64,000 bases of DNA from Bacillota bacterium (GCA_023459335.1 JAEWUO010000014.1:1-64000), one strand, 5' to 3'. Positions 16,922-26,118 are shown, numbered from the stretch's first letter. Notes: a model not told the origin generated them from the sequence alone. Made by a program: numbers and translations.

Positions 16922-18748
16922 ATGGACAGATACCCGGTACTCGATAAAATCAACTCGCTTGAAGACTTCAAACGTTTAAAAGTCGGCGAACTGCCCGCGC
17001 TCGCGGCGCAGATCCGTCAGTATATGATCGAAAACGTCGCCAGGTGCGGCGGCCATCTCGCCTCCAATCTCGGCGCGGTCGAACTGACCATCGCGATGCA
17101 CCGCGCTTTCGACAGCCCCACCGACAAGATCATTTTCGACGTAGGCCACCAGTCCTATGCACATAAAATCATTACGGGGCGCAGGGAGGCGTTCTGCTCG
17201 CTGCGGCAGGAAGATGGACTGTCCGGTTTTCCCAAGCGGAGCGAGAGCGAACACGACCCGTTTAATACGGGGCACGCTTCCACGGCGATTTCGGCCGCGC
17301 TCGGCATTGCGCGCGCGAAACGGCTGCTCGGCGAGGACGGCGTCGCCGTCGCGTTCGTAGGGGACGGCGCGCTGACAGGCGGACTGGCGTTTGAAGGGCT
17401 CAACGACGCCGGCCAGGCGGAGGTTCCGCTGATTGTGATCCTAAACGACAACGAGATGTCGATATCTCCGAACGTCGGTTCTCTGCACCGTATGCTCGTC
17501 AACATGCGTTCCAGCGAATGGTACGTGCGCTTTAAGCGCGCGATCGTCCGTATGCTCGATACCGGCGTGTTCGGCAGATGGCTCTCTCGCCATATGGAAA
17601 ACTTTAAAAACCGCATTAAAAGCTTCCTGATGCCGCGTCGACTGTTCGAGGATATGGGGTTTCTTTATCTGGGGCCGATCGACGGACACGACATCGGGGA
17701 ACTTACGCGAATGTTCCGCCGCGCGAAGGACCTGCATGTGCCGGTGCTTGTGCACTGCGTTACGCAAAAGGGAAAAGGATATGCGTTTTCGGAACGAAAC
17801 CCGGAAAAATTTCACGGCGTCGCGCCTTTTTCAATTGACACGGGGGATGTTGAAGGCACGCTGAAAAAGAGCAACTCCAGCGTATTCGGAGAAGCGCTGG
17901 TCGCTCTGGCGGAAAAGGATTGGAAGATCGCTGCGGTGACCGCCGCGATGTCCATCGGAACGGGCCTGACGGAGTTTGCGGGGCGGTTTCCGGACCGGTT
18001 TTTCGACGTCGGCATCGCGGAGGAGCACGCTCTGACCATGGCCGCGGGTATGGCGGCTGGCGGCATGAAACCCGTCGTCGCAATCTATTCGACTTTTTTA
18101 CAGCGCGGCTACGACCAGATCCTGCACGATATCTGCCTGCAGAACCTGCCTGTTGTAATCGCCGTAGACCGCGCCGGCTTGGTCGGCGACGACGGGGAAA
18201 CGCACCAGGGCGTATTTGACGCGGCGTTTCTCTCCTCTATGCCGAACATGACGGTCTATTCGCCAGCGACGCAGCAGGAGCTCGTGCATATGCTGACGCT
18301 CGCGCTTTCGCGCGGAGAACCCGCGGCGATTCGTTATCCGCGCGGCAGCCTGATGCAGGCCGTTTCCGCACAGCCCGTCGAAAAGGGAATATGGGAGGAA
18401 TTGGAGCCGATCGCAGCAAAAACGATTATTGCGACGGGTACGATGGTCGCCCTCGCGCTGCCGGTCGCCCGAAAATACGGCGCGGGTCTCGTCAACGCGC
18501 GGACCATACAGCCGATGGATCAAGCCATGCTGGAGCGGGTAGCGAAGGCGGCGGAAAAAGTCATCGTGATGGAAGAAAGCGTTGATTGCCTCGGCCTTCG
18601 CATCACCGCGGCGCTCGCACCGCTTCCGGTGATCCGGATGTGCGTGCCGGAAGATCCGGTCGCGCAGGCGTGCGTAGGCAGGCAGCGGCAATACTGCGGC
18701 CTTACCGCGGAAGCGCTGGAAAAGAATCTTGCGGGTAATCTGCCGTGA
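16922..18748 (+). CDS. dxs: 1-deoxy-D-xylulose-5-phosphate synthase
   Basis: A 608-residue thiamine-diphosphate enzyme, first step of the MEP isoprenoid pathway (pyruvate + glyceraldehyde 3-phosphate). The ThDP motif runs from VGDGALTGGLAFEGLND to ILNDNEMSI; FFDVGIAEEHALTMAAG holds the catalytic glutamate and VIAVDRAGLVGDDGETHQG is typical. It is a little shorter than the usual 620-640 residues. Only a weak AGGAAG lies before the ATG. tlyA overlaps its stop. Confidence 0.97.
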   Translation: MDRYPVLDKINSLEDFKRLKVGELPALAAQIRQYMIENVARCGGHLASNLGAVELTIAMHRAFDSPTDKIIFDVGHQSYAHKIITGRREAFCSLRQEDGLSGFPKRSESEHDPFNTGHASTAISAALGIARAKRLLGEDGVAVAFVGDGALTGGLAFEGLNDAGQAEVPLIVILNDNEMSISPNVGSLHRMLVNMRSSEWYVRFKRAIVRMLDTGVFGRWLSRHMENFKNRIKSFLMPRRLFEDMGFLYLGPIDGHDIGELTRMFRRAKDLHVPVLVHCVTQKGKGYAFSERNPEKFHGVAPFSIDTGDVEGTLKKSNSSVFGEALVALAEKDWKIAAVTAAMSIGTGLTEFAGRFPDRFFDVGIAEEHALTMAAGMAAGGMKPVVAIYSTFLQRGYDQILHDICLQNLPVVIAVDRAGLVGDDGETHQGVFDAAFLSSMPNMTVYSPATQQELVHMLTLALSRGEPAAIRYPRGSLMQAVSAQPVEKGIWEELEPIAAKTIIATGTMVALALPVARKYGAGLVNARTIQPMDQAMLERVAKAAEKVIVMEESVDCLGLRITAALAPLPVIRMCVPEDPVAQACVGRQRQYCGLTAEALEKNLAGNLP

Positions 18749-19557
18749 AGACGCGGCTGGACGTCGCCATGTTCGAACGCGGACTCGCAAAAAGCCGCGA
18801 GGAAGCGCATGCGCTCGTGCTTGCGGGCAAGGTGTATCTCGGCGAGGTCAAAGCGGAAAAGCCGGGGCAGTTCGTCGCGGAAGAAACGCAGATCGGCGTA
18901 CGCGGGGACGCCTGCCCGTTTGTCAGCCGCGGCGGATATAAACTTCAGAAGGCGATCGAGGCGTTTTCGCTTTCGCTCGCCGGAAAAATCTGCGCCGATA
19001 TCGGCGCTTCCACGGGCGGGTTTACGGACTGCATGCTGCAGCACGGCGCCGCGTGTGTCTACGCGATCGACGTGGGATACGGCCAGCTCGACTGGAAGCT
19101 CCGCAACGACCCGCGCGTCACGGTGCTGGAGCGCACCAACGCGCGCTATATGGAACCGGATTGGTTTCGCGAGCCGCTCGATTTTGCGTCCATCGACGTT
19201 TCATTCATCTCGCTCGATAAAATTCTGCCGCCGCTGCAGCCCTGCCTGAAGGACGGCGGCCGGGTCGCTGCGCTGATCAAACCGCAGTTTGAAGCGGGGA
19301 AAGGCAAGGTTGGCAAGCACGGCGTTGTCTCCGACGAAACGACGCACGTCGAGGTGATCGAGCGGATCTTCGACGTGTCGAAACGCGCGGGTTTTTGCGT
19401 ATGCGGGCTGACATATTCACCCATACGCGGTCCCAAAGGAAATATTGAATTTCTGCTTTCTCTGGAAAAATGCATATATCCCGATCACAACGCAACAGAA
19501 ATAGACCATAGTATAGCTCTTTCGACCGTTCGTGACGCGCACAATCTGTGTATATAA
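18745..19557 (+). CDS. tlyA: TlyA family rRNA 2'-O-methyltransferase (hemolysin-like)
   Basis: A 270-residue protein with an N-terminal S4 RNA-binding domain (TRLDVAMFERGLAKSREEAH) and an FtsJ-type methyltransferase domain (ICADIGASTGGFTDCMLQHG, VYAIDVGYGQLDWKLRND). TlyA methylates 16S and 23S rRNA ribose in mycobacteria; Firmicutes orthologues sit between dxs and nadK as here. It starts with GTG overlapping the dxs stop (GTGA). Confidence 0.93.
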   Translation: MKTRLDVAMFERGLAKSREEAHALVLAGKVYLGEVKAEKPGQFVAEETQIGVRGDACPFVSRGGYKLQKAIEAFSLSLAGKICADIGASTGGFTDCMLQHGAACVYAIDVGYGQLDWKLRNDPRVTVLERTNARYMEPDWFREPLDFASIDVSFISLDKILPPLQPCLKDGGRVAALIKPQFEAGKGKVGKHGVVSDETTHVEVIERIFDVSKRAGFCVCGLTYSPIRGPKGNIEFLLSLEKCIYPDHNATEIDHSIALSTVRDAHNLCI

Positions 19558-19580
19558 AGCATACATATTCATAATAACTC

Positions 19581-19609
19581 TTGTATTTTTATGAATGCCG
19601 CCGTATAAT
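19581..19609 (+). promoter_or_regulatory. Promoter of nadK
   Basis: TTGTAT (19581-19586), 17 bp, TATAAT (19604-19609), 33 bp before the nadK ATG. Confidence 0.7.
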
Positions 19610-19641
19610 ATCCTCATATTACCGATTTTGGAGCGAAAAGC

Positions 19642-20433
19642 ATGAGAATCGGCTTTGCCGGTAACCTCGAAAAAGAAGGCATCGCCGAATTCCGCCAACG
19701 CCTGATGGATCAGGCATGCGGCTTTGGCGAGAAGGTTCTTGCGCTGGACAGCGTAGATGCGCTCAGAAGCGAACATCCCGCGCCGGAGCTGCTGGTTGTC
19801 ATCGGCGGCGACGGGACTCTGCTTCGTTTTGCGTCCGCCGCCGCGGAACGCGACATCCCGCTGTTGGGCGTCAACCTCGGACGGATTGGATTTTTAAGCG
19901 AAATCGCATTTGACGGGTTTGCCGCGGCGATAGGAAAGTTACGCAGCGGAGATTATCGGGTCGAAACGCGCATGATGCTGCGTTGCAGTATAAACGGCGA
20001 AGAGTGCGCGAACTGCCTCAACGATTTTCTCGTGTTCAAGCAGTCGTTTTCCGGTACGATTCATGTGGATCTGTTTTGCGACGGTCAGGCGGTCGGCTCG
20101 GTGTTCAGCGACGGAATCATCGCCAGCACGCCGACGGGATCGACAGCCTATAACCTGTCCGCCGGCGGGCCTGTGGTGACGCAGAGCCTGGACAGCATCA
20201 TCGTAACTCCCGTATGCTCGCACACGCTGCATATGCGTCCTATCGTGAGCGCGCCGGATGCTGTATGGACGTTCCATATTTACGGCGAAGGCTTCGTTGC
20301 GGGAGACGGAATCAAACTCAGAAACGTAAGTCACGATGACGAAATCACCGTGACGCGGTCCGGACGTCGCGTCAGATTTATTCGATTTGGCGAACAGAAC
20401 GTGTTTGAACTGATCCGGCAAAAGTTGACGTAA
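19642..20433 (+). CDS. nadK: NAD kinase
   Basis: A 263-residue ATP/polyphosphate-NAD kinase that makes NADP. The catalytic motif is VVIGGDGTLLRFAS, followed by GVNLGRIGFLSE and the NAD-binding STPTGSTAYNLSAGGPVV, all highly conserved. GGAG lies 9 bp before the ATG. It has its own promoter and precedes argR and recN, the standard order. Confidence 0.96.
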   Translation: MRIGFAGNLEKEGIAEFRQRLMDQACGFGEKVLALDSVDALRSEHPAPELLVVIGGDGTLLRFASAAAERDIPLLGVNLGRIGFLSEIAFDGFAAAIGKLRSGDYRVETRMMLRCSINGEECANCLNDFLVFKQSFSGTIHVDLFCDGQAVGSVFSDGIIASTPTGSTAYNLSAGGPVVTQSLDSIIVTPVCSHTLHMRPIVSAPDAVWTFHIYGEGFVAGDGIKLRNVSHDDEITVTRSGRRVRFIRFGEQNVFELIRQKLT

Positions 20434-20586
20434 CGCTTTTTCTCCGGCTTAAACGCCGACGGCGGATCTGCCGCGGCGCTGGAATAACCCAAACACTCAA
20501 AGACAGAACACTGCTCCGCTCGGAAAGTTGCGCATTGGATTGCGCGGTTCGGACTCATTTACTTTTTATGTATTGGAGATTGAAAC

Positions 20587-21036
20587 ATGAAAGCAAAACG
20601 GCATGATATGATTTCCAAACTGATCGCCTCGGAAAACATTGAAACGCAGGAAGAGCTCGCCGGCAAATTGCGGGATCAGGGATTTTCAGTTACGCAGGCG
20701 ACCGTCTCAAGGGACATCAAAGAACTGAGGCTCATCAAAGTGCTTACGCCGGAAGGGCGTTACCGTTACGCGACGGTTGAGAAAGCGGAGGCGGACCTGC
20801 AGGAACGCTTTATCCGTATGTTCAGCAATTGCGTTTTATCGGTGACCAGCGCGGGAAACCTGATCGTCATCAAGACGATCGCGGGCAGCGCGAATGCCGC
20901 GGCAGAAGCGGTCGATACGCTCAAGTGGCCGGATATCCTCGGCTCCATCGCTGGCGACAATACCATTTTCATCGCCGTTCGGGATGCAAAGAGCGTCGGC
21001 GATATCATCAAAAAATTCCAGAAGATGCTGAAATAG
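20587..21036 (+). CDS. argR: Arginine repressor ArgR/AhrC
   Basis: A 149-residue regulator. The N-terminal winged helix has ENIETQEELAGKL and SVTQATVSRDIKELRLIKVL; the C-terminal hexamerisation and arginine-binding domain has AGNLIVIKTIAGSANAAAEA and ILGSIAGDNTIFIAVRD. It senses arginine and controls arginine metabolism genes, none of which lie in this window. GGAG lies before the ATG in a 153-bp gap after nadK that shows no strong promoter (TTGGAT-17-TTTACT at 20535-20563 is the best). Confidence 0.95.
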   Translation: MKAKRHDMISKLIASENIETQEELAGKLRDQGFSVTQATVSRDIKELRLIKVLTPEGRYRYATVEKAEADLQERFIRMFSNCVLSVTSAGNLIVIKTIAGSANAAAEAVDTLKWPDILGSIAGDNTIFIAVRDAKSVGDIIKKFQKMLK

Positions 21037-21071
21037 AGCATGTTCTTTCGGGTCAACCGCATGCGGCTGGC

Positions 21072-21091
21072 GCCTCGGCCAACGAGGCTTT
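21072..21091 (+). terminator. Weak hairpin after argR
   Basis: GCCTCG (21072-21077) and CGAGGC (21083-21088) with a 5-nt loop, then TTTC. The stem is short and the T tract poor. Confidence 0.3.
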
Positions 21092-21171
21092 CTCGACGAG
21101 CGCGCAATCGTTCGGCGGCGCCGCGAAGCAAACAATGACACAAAGATGCTCGATTACGGAGGGCGTCGCCT

Positions 21172-22878
21172 TTGCTCAAACAGCTATTGATCCATAATGT
21201 TGCCCTGATCGATCGGCAGTTCATTGAGTTCTTCGAAGGATTTTCCGTGCTGACGGGTGAAACCGGCGCCGGAAAATCCATTATTATTGAAGCGCTCAAT
21301 TTTGTATTGGGCGAGCGGGCAAGCCGCGAGCTTGTCAAATCCGGAGAGGAGAAAGCCAGCGTCGAGGCGGTGTTCCGCCTCTCGAAAACAGAGCCCGTCA
21401 TGGAGGCGCTCTCCGAACAGGAGATTGACTGTGAGGACGGCGAACTGACGCTGTACCGCGAGTTTTCCATCAACGGAAAAAATATATGCCGCGCGAACGG
21501 GACGATGATCAACGCAGGCGCGCTGAAACTCATCGGCGACGCGCTCGTAGATATCCACGGGCAGCATGCGCACCAGTCTCTGCTCGATGAGAAAAAGCAT
21601 ATTCTTTTGCTGGACCGGTTTGCCGGAAAAGAAGTGATCGATCTCAAGGCGAACGTCGCGCAGGCTTACCGCAAAGCATCCGAAGCGAGGCGGCTGCTCT
21701 CCGCCGCACAGTTTAACGAGCAGGAGCGCGCGCGCAGGATCGATCTTTTAACCTATCAGATCAAGGAGATCGAGGGCGCAAACCTGACGAACGGCGAAGA
21801 GGAACAGTTGGAAGAACAGCGCGGGTTGCTGCAAAACGCGCAGACGGTCGTGGAAGGGCTGGAAGGCGCCTTCGCCTCGCTCAGCGGGGACGAGGGCGAA
21901 AACAGCGGCGCGCTGTCCTCTTTCAGCGCCGCGCTGCGTATGCTGGACGGAATCGCACGTTATCGCGGAGAGTACGCTCAGCTTGCGGAGAAGCTCCACG
22001 CGCTGTATTACGACCTCGAAGACGCGAGCTATACGCTCCGGGACTACAAGGCGGACTTTAATTTTGAACCGGGGATGCTGGATGAAATCGAGAACCGGCT
22101 GGAACTGATCTCCACGCTGAAACGAAAATACGGCGCGAACATCGCGGAGATTCTAATATACGGACAAAAAGCCGCGGAGGAACTGGAACTCATCGCGAAT
22201 GCGGACGAACGGCGTGAGCAGCTTGCGGCGGAGTATGCGCAGGCCAAGCGCGAGTATGATGCGCTGAGCGAAACGCTCTCCGCTTTGCGAAAGGCGGCTG
22301 CGGAGCGGCTCTCCGCGCGGCTGCTGCCGGAGCTAGGCGACCTCGGTATGCCGAACGCTGCGTTTTCTGCGGATTTTCAGACGCTTTCCGGTGAAATTCC
22401 ATCCGCCGGCGGAACCGACAGCGTAGAATTCCTGCTTTCGACAAACCGAGGCGAACCGGTCAAGCCGCTCAGCAAGGTCGCGTCCGGCGGTGAGCTCTCT
22501 CGCATCATGCTTTCGTTCAAGTCGGTGCTCGCGGATCTCGACGGGATACCGACGATGGTGTTCGACGAGATCGACAGCGGCATCAGCGGGCAGGTCGGCA
22601 CCGCGCTCGCTGTCAAAATGCGGCAGATTGCTCAAAATCACCAGGTGCTCTGTATCACGCACCTGCCGCAGATCGCGGCATACGCAAATCATCAATATTA
22701 CGTTTATAAAGAAGAGACAGGCGAACGGACGCGCTCCAACGCCGTACTGCTGCAGGAACACGAACGCGCGCGAGAGATCGCCCGCATCATGGGCAGCGGC
22801 GAAGAGGACGCAGTCGCGCTGGAACACGCGCGGCAGCTCATCGATTCGGCAAAAGAAACGATCAGCAGATCTCCGTAA
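21172..22878 (+). CDS. recN: DNA repair protein RecN
   Basis: A 568-residue SMC-like ATPase in double-strand-break repair. Walker A is VLTGETGAGKSIIIEALNF; DIHGQHAHQSLLD follows, then a long central coiled coil. The C-terminal half has VASGGELSRIMLSFKSVLAD and MVFDEIDSGISGQVG (ABC signature and Walker B). It starts at TTG 21172, chosen because GGAGGG (21158-21163) is spaced 8 bp. In most sporulating relatives spoIVB follows; here spo0A comes next. Confidence 0.97.
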   Translation: MLKQLLIHNVALIDRQFIEFFEGFSVLTGETGAGKSIIIEALNFVLGERASRELVKSGEEKASVEAVFRLSKTEPVMEALSEQEIDCEDGELTLYREFSINGKNICRANGTMINAGALKLIGDALVDIHGQHAHQSLLDEKKHILLLDRFAGKEVIDLKANVAQAYRKASEARRLLSAAQFNEQERARRIDLLTYQIKEIEGANLTNGEEEQLEEQRGLLQNAQTVVEGLEGAFASLSGDEGENSGALSSFSAALRMLDGIARYRGEYAQLAEKLHALYYDLEDASYTLRDYKADFNFEPGMLDEIENRLELISTLKRKYGANIAEILIYGQKAAEELELIANADERREQLAAEYAQAKREYDALSETLSALRKAAAERLSARLLPELGDLGMPNAAFSADFQTLSGEIPSAGGTDSVEFLLSTNRGEPVKPLSKVASGGELSRIMLSFKSVLADLDGIPTMVFDEIDSGISGQVGTALAVKMRQIAQNHQVLCITHLPQIAAYANHQYYVYKEETGERTRSNAVLLQEHERAREIARIMGSGEEDAVALEHARQLIDSAKETISRSP

Positions 22879-22902
22879 ATTCTTCAATTCCGTAAGGAGG
22901 AT

Positions 22903-22947
22903 TTGAAGGGGCTGCAAATGAAAACTGTGCTGCGGGAGATCGGATGA
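22903..22947 (+). other. 14-codon open frame between recN and spo0A
   Basis: AAGGAGG (22894-22900) is followed very closely by TTG (22903) and 14 codons whose TGA overlaps the spo0A start as ATGA. The 2-bp spacing is too short for good initiation. It could be a leader peptide or the remains of a deleted gene at the usual spoIVB position. Confidence 0.2.
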
Positions 22948-23702
22948 AGAAGAATCTGCTGATTGCAAGCAATAACGTCGCGGACGCGAAAGGGCTTGAG
23001 GCGGCCTTTCAAAACCTGGATGAAATCCGGCTGCTTTCCAGCGTTTTTACGGGACGCGATGCGATCGATATGATCTTCGCACGGGATGTCAACCTGATCA
23101 TCCTCGACCTGTTTCTGCACGATCTCGACGGTATCTGCGTACTGGATTTCATCGGTAAGCTCAGCGAGGACCGGCGCCCGCTCGTGTTTGTAACGACCGC
23201 TCTTGCGGACGACAGACTATTGCAGATTATCAAGGACCGCGTCATCTATTGCTTCACAAAACCGCTGAAATACGACCTTGTGCAGCTTCGCGTGCTGGAA
23301 TTTATGCGTCTGTACGAGCGGGAAACAGAAAAAGCGGACGACATTGTGGATCTCCTTGAGAGCCAGATTGCAGCGGGAATCCGGGCCATCGGCGTTCCTG
23401 CGCACCTGAAGGGCTACTACTATCTGCGCGACGCGATCCGCATCTATGCGCTGAGCGAAACGCCCGTGGATCTGAGCATTACGAACGATATCTATCCCAC
23501 GGTTGCGAAGATCTACAATACGCGTCCGCCGCTTGTGGAACATGCGATGCGAAACGCGATCGAGATTGCATGGACGCGCGGGAACGCGGACACTTTACGC
23601 GAGTATTTCGGATATACGATTTACGATTACAAAGGAAAGCCGAGTAATCTGGAATTCGTCGCCATGATGGCGCAGCGCGCGTTGACATATATTAGAAAAT
23701 AA
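22944..23702 (+). CDS. spo0A: Spo0A-like response regulator with degenerate receiver
   Basis: A 252-residue Spo0A homologue. The C-terminal DNA-binding domain is clear: AIGVPAHLKGYYYLRDAIRI, IYPTVAKIYNTRPPLVEHAM, NAIEIAWTRGN, GKPSNLEFVAMMAQ. In the receiver the phospho-acceptor aspartate (LIILDLFLHDLDG), the Thr (FVTTAL) and the Lys (YCFTKPLKYD) are kept, but the acidic pair that binds magnesium (IADDN in Bacillus) reads IASNN. Some recognition-helix residues also differ. It lies directly after recN without spoIVB. It may be a phosphorylation-independent or repurposed regulator. Confidence 0.88.
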   Translation: MKKNLLIASNNVADAKGLEAAFQNLDEIRLLSSVFTGRDAIDMIFARDVNLIILDLFLHDLDGICVLDFIGKLSEDRRPLVFVTTALADDRLLQIIKDRVIYCFTKPLKYDLVQLRVLEFMRLYERETEKADDIVDLLESQIAAGIRAIGVPAHLKGYYYLRDAIRIYALSETPVDLSITNDIYPTVAKIYNTRPPLVEHAMRNAIEIAWTRGNADTLREYFGYTIYDYKGKPSNLEFVAMMAQRALTYIRK

Positions 23703-23718
23703 ACGTTGGTTGTTTCAC

Positions 23719-23740
23719 GCCGCGCAATGCGCGGCTTATT
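23719..23740 (+). terminator. Terminator after spo0A
   Basis: GCCGCGC (23719-23725) and GCGCGGC (23729-23735) with a 3-nt loop, followed by a T-rich stretch interrupted by A and C. Confidence 0.55.
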
Positions 23741-23798
23741 CATTTTCAGTCCAGCCGTCTGCCGGAGAGGATGCGTGTGACGGAATCACTCTGTTTGA

Positions 23799-23827
23799 TT
23801 GACGGAACAGATGAATCATACTAAACT
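23799..23827 (+). promoter_or_regulatory. Promoter of deoB-punA
   Basis: TTGACG (23799-23804), 17 bp, TAAACT (23822-23827), about 70 bp before the deoB ATG. Confidence 0.5.
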
Positions 23828-23895
23828 GATGATGCAGGGATTTTTTCATCAAGTCATTATTTCTATCGGAAAATGCGATACGTGAGGTGAACGGA

Positions 23896-25092
23896 ATGAG
23901 CGAACAGAATAACAAAAAGCGGCGCGCGATCGTGATCGTGCTCGACAGCGTCGGCATCGGCGAGCAGCCCGACGCGGCGGAGTTTGGCGACGTCGGTTCC
24001 CATACGCTGGGAAATATCCGCAAAGTGCGCGGGCATCTCAGCCTGCCCAACATGACCGCACTTGGACTCGCCGCCATTGAAAACAGCCGGCTCGACACGA
24101 TGGGTCTTACGCCGAAAGGCGCGTATGGCCGCCTTGGCGAACTGACGAAAGCCAAGGATACGACCTGCGGGCACTGGGAAATGATGGGCCTGCCGCTCAA
24201 ACAGGCGTTTAAGACCTATCCCAACGGATTTCCGAAATGCCTGCTCGACGAGTTTGAGGAAAAGATCGGCCGCGGCACAATCGGAAACGAGGTGGCGAGC
24301 GGCACAGAGATCATCCAGCGACTCGGCGACGAGCACGTTCGGACGGGGAAACCAATCGTCTATACATCGGCGGACAGCGTCTTTCAGATCGCGGCGCACG
24401 AAGGAGTGATCCCTCTTGAGGAACTATACCGCATCTGCGGGATTGCGCGGGAAATACTGAACAAGGACGAATTTTTCGTCGGCCGTGTCATCGCGCGCCC
24501 GTTCGAGGGCGTCAGCGGAGCGTACACGCGCACTGAAAACCGGAGGGATTACGCTGTTGAACCATTTAAGGATACCGTGCTCGACGCGCTGGTCAAGCGC
24601 AATCTTCCGGTTGTCGGCATCGGTAAAATCGAGGACATTTTCTGCCACCGGGGCGTTTCCATCGTAGACCATACGAAGAACAACCACACCGGAATCGAAT
24701 CCACGATCCGGTTCCTCGAGGAGGGCACGGGAAGTTTCATTTTCACGAACCTCGTCGATTTTGATATGCTCTATGGACACCGCAACAATGTGGAGGGCTA
24801 TGCGGAAGCACTGGAATACTTCGACGCGGCCATGCCCCGTATTCTCGGCGCGATGAAGGAGGGCGATATCCTGATGATTTCGGCGGATCACGGCTGCGAT
24901 CCGACTACGCCGAGCACAGACCATTCGCGCGAGTATATCCCGCTGGTCGTCGCCGGAAAACACGTTAAGGCGAACGTGAACCTCGGAACGCGCAAGACAT
25001 TCGCGGACATCGGTGCTACCGTGTTCGATTATCTGGCCGGTGAAAAATGGGAAGTCGGCATGTCGTTTCTCGGCGAACTATACGAGGGCTGA
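23896..25092 (+). CDS. deoB: Phosphopentomutase
   Basis: A 398-residue alkaline-phosphatase-superfamily enzyme that interconverts (deoxy)ribose 1- and 5-phosphates in nucleoside salvage. Metal ligands are seen in VLDSVGIGEQPDA, FDMLYGHRNN and ADHGCDPTTPSTDHSREYIP. The segment around the catalytic phosphothreonine reads KDTTCGHWEMMG, with Cys where homologues I know have Thr before GHWE. GAGGTGA lies 5 bp before the ATG. PNP follows and would supply its pentose-1-phosphate substrate. Confidence 0.95.
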   Translation: MSEQNNKKRRAIVIVLDSVGIGEQPDAAEFGDVGSHTLGNIRKVRGHLSLPNMTALGLAAIENSRLDTMGLTPKGAYGRLGELTKAKDTTCGHWEMMGLPLKQAFKTYPNGFPKCLLDEFEEKIGRGTIGNEVASGTEIIQRLGDEHVRTGKPIVYTSADSVFQIAAHEGVIPLEELYRICGIAREILNKDEFFVGRVIARPFEGVSGAYTRTENRRDYAVEPFKDTVLDALVKRNLPVVGIGKIEDIFCHRGVSIVDHTKNNHTGIESTIRFLEEGTGSFIFTNLVDFDMLYGHRNNVEGYAEALEYFDAAMPRILGAMKEGDILMISADHGCDPTTPSTDHSREYIPLVVAGKHVKANVNLGTRKTFADIGATVFDYLAGEKWEVGMSFLGELYEG

Positions 25093-25095
25093 TGC

Positions 25096-25911
25096 ATGAA
25101 TGAAGTCGTCGAACGGGCGGCGGAACGCATCGCCCCTCTTTGCGGCGGAAGCTGTGGAGTCGGACTCATCCTCGGGTCGGGCCTCGGCGGATACGGCGAG
25201 AACATAGAAAACAGCCGGTTTGTCGACTACAGCGAGCTGGCGGGGTTTCCGCAGTCCCGCGTAGAGGGGCATAAGGGGCGGTTTGTGATCGGCGAGCGTT
25301 TCGGTAAACGTGTCGTCTGCATGCAGGGCCGCTTTCATTACTACGAAGGATACCCGCAGAGCCAGATCGCGCTTGCCGTGCGCGTCATGAAACGGCTCGG
25401 CGTGGAAAAGCTGCTGCTCACCAACGCGGCGGGCGGTGTCGATCTGTCGTTTTCTCCGGGAGAAATCATGCTGATCTCCGATCACATCAACTTCTCCGGT
25501 TCGAATCCGCTGATCGGAGAAAACGACGAGGACTTCGGTCCCCGTTTTCCCGACCAGACGAACGTATACGACCGTGCGCTGAGGGAAAAGGTGAGAAACG
25601 CCGCGGAAAAAGCGGGTATACCGCTTCGGGAGGGCGTTTATATGATGTTTTCCGGACCGACGTTCGAGTCCCCCGCGGAAATCGTGTTCGCGCGGACGGT
25701 CGGCGCATCCGCGGTCGGCATGTCGACCGTTCCGGAGGCAATTACAGCCGCGCACTGCGGAATACAAACGGTCGGCGTGTCGCTGATCACAAATATGGCG
25801 GCCGGGATTTTGAATCACCCGCTTTCGCACGAGGAGGTGCAGGAGACGGCGTCGCTCGCCGGGAGCCGGTTCACCGCGCTCGTGGATACAATCGTAAGGG
25901 ACGTGTTCTGA
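25096..25911 (+). CDS. punA: Purine nucleoside phosphorylase (trimeric, PunA type)
   Basis: A 271-residue type I PNP that splits purine nucleosides with phosphate. LILGSGLGGYGENI binds phosphate; QGRFHYYEGYP, TNAAGGV, MFSGPTFESPAE (active-site Glu) and LITNMAAGI (purine-binding Asn) are all present. It begins 3 bp after deoB; the two form a salvage operon closed by a strong hairpin. Confidence 0.95.
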   Translation: MNEVVERAAERIAPLCGGSCGVGLILGSGLGGYGENIENSRFVDYSELAGFPQSRVEGHKGRFVIGERFGKRVVCMQGRFHYYEGYPQSQIALAVRVMKRLGVEKLLLTNAAGGVDLSFSPGEIMLISDHINFSGSNPLIGENDEDFGPRFPDQTNVYDRALREKVRNAAEKAGIPLREGVYMMFSGPTFESPAEIVFARTVGASAVGMSTVPEAITAAHCGIQTVGVSLITNMAAGILNHPLSHEEVQETASLAGSRFTALVDTIVRDVF

Positions 25912-25924
25912 TCAAGGAGGCATC

Positions 25925-25955
25925 AAACGCTCTCGCGAAAATGCGGGGGCGTTTT
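25925..25955 (+). terminator. Terminator of deoB-punA
   Basis: A 12-bp stem (25925-25936 with 25943-25954, some G-U pairs), a 6-nt loop and TTTT. Confidence 0.8.
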
Positions 25956-26060
25956 ACATTGCTTTGGCCGCGGGAAAACAACCGCGCTGAATTCTGGAAT
26001 TCTTTGACGCTGATTGAATCAATCATACGGAACCTTGCGGAATGAACTTGCCTTTAGCGC

Positions 26061-26090
26061 TTGCTTGTTGAACCGCCGCGGGCTTATAAT
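26061..26090 (+). promoter_or_regulatory. Promoter of the small P-loop protein gene
   Basis: TTGCTT (26061-26066), 18 bp, TATAAT (26085-26090). The start would fall just before the strong AAGGAGGA ribosome site. Confidence 0.65.
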
Positions 26091-26118
26091 GAAAAAAAGT
26101 AGAAGGAGGATTACGGCT

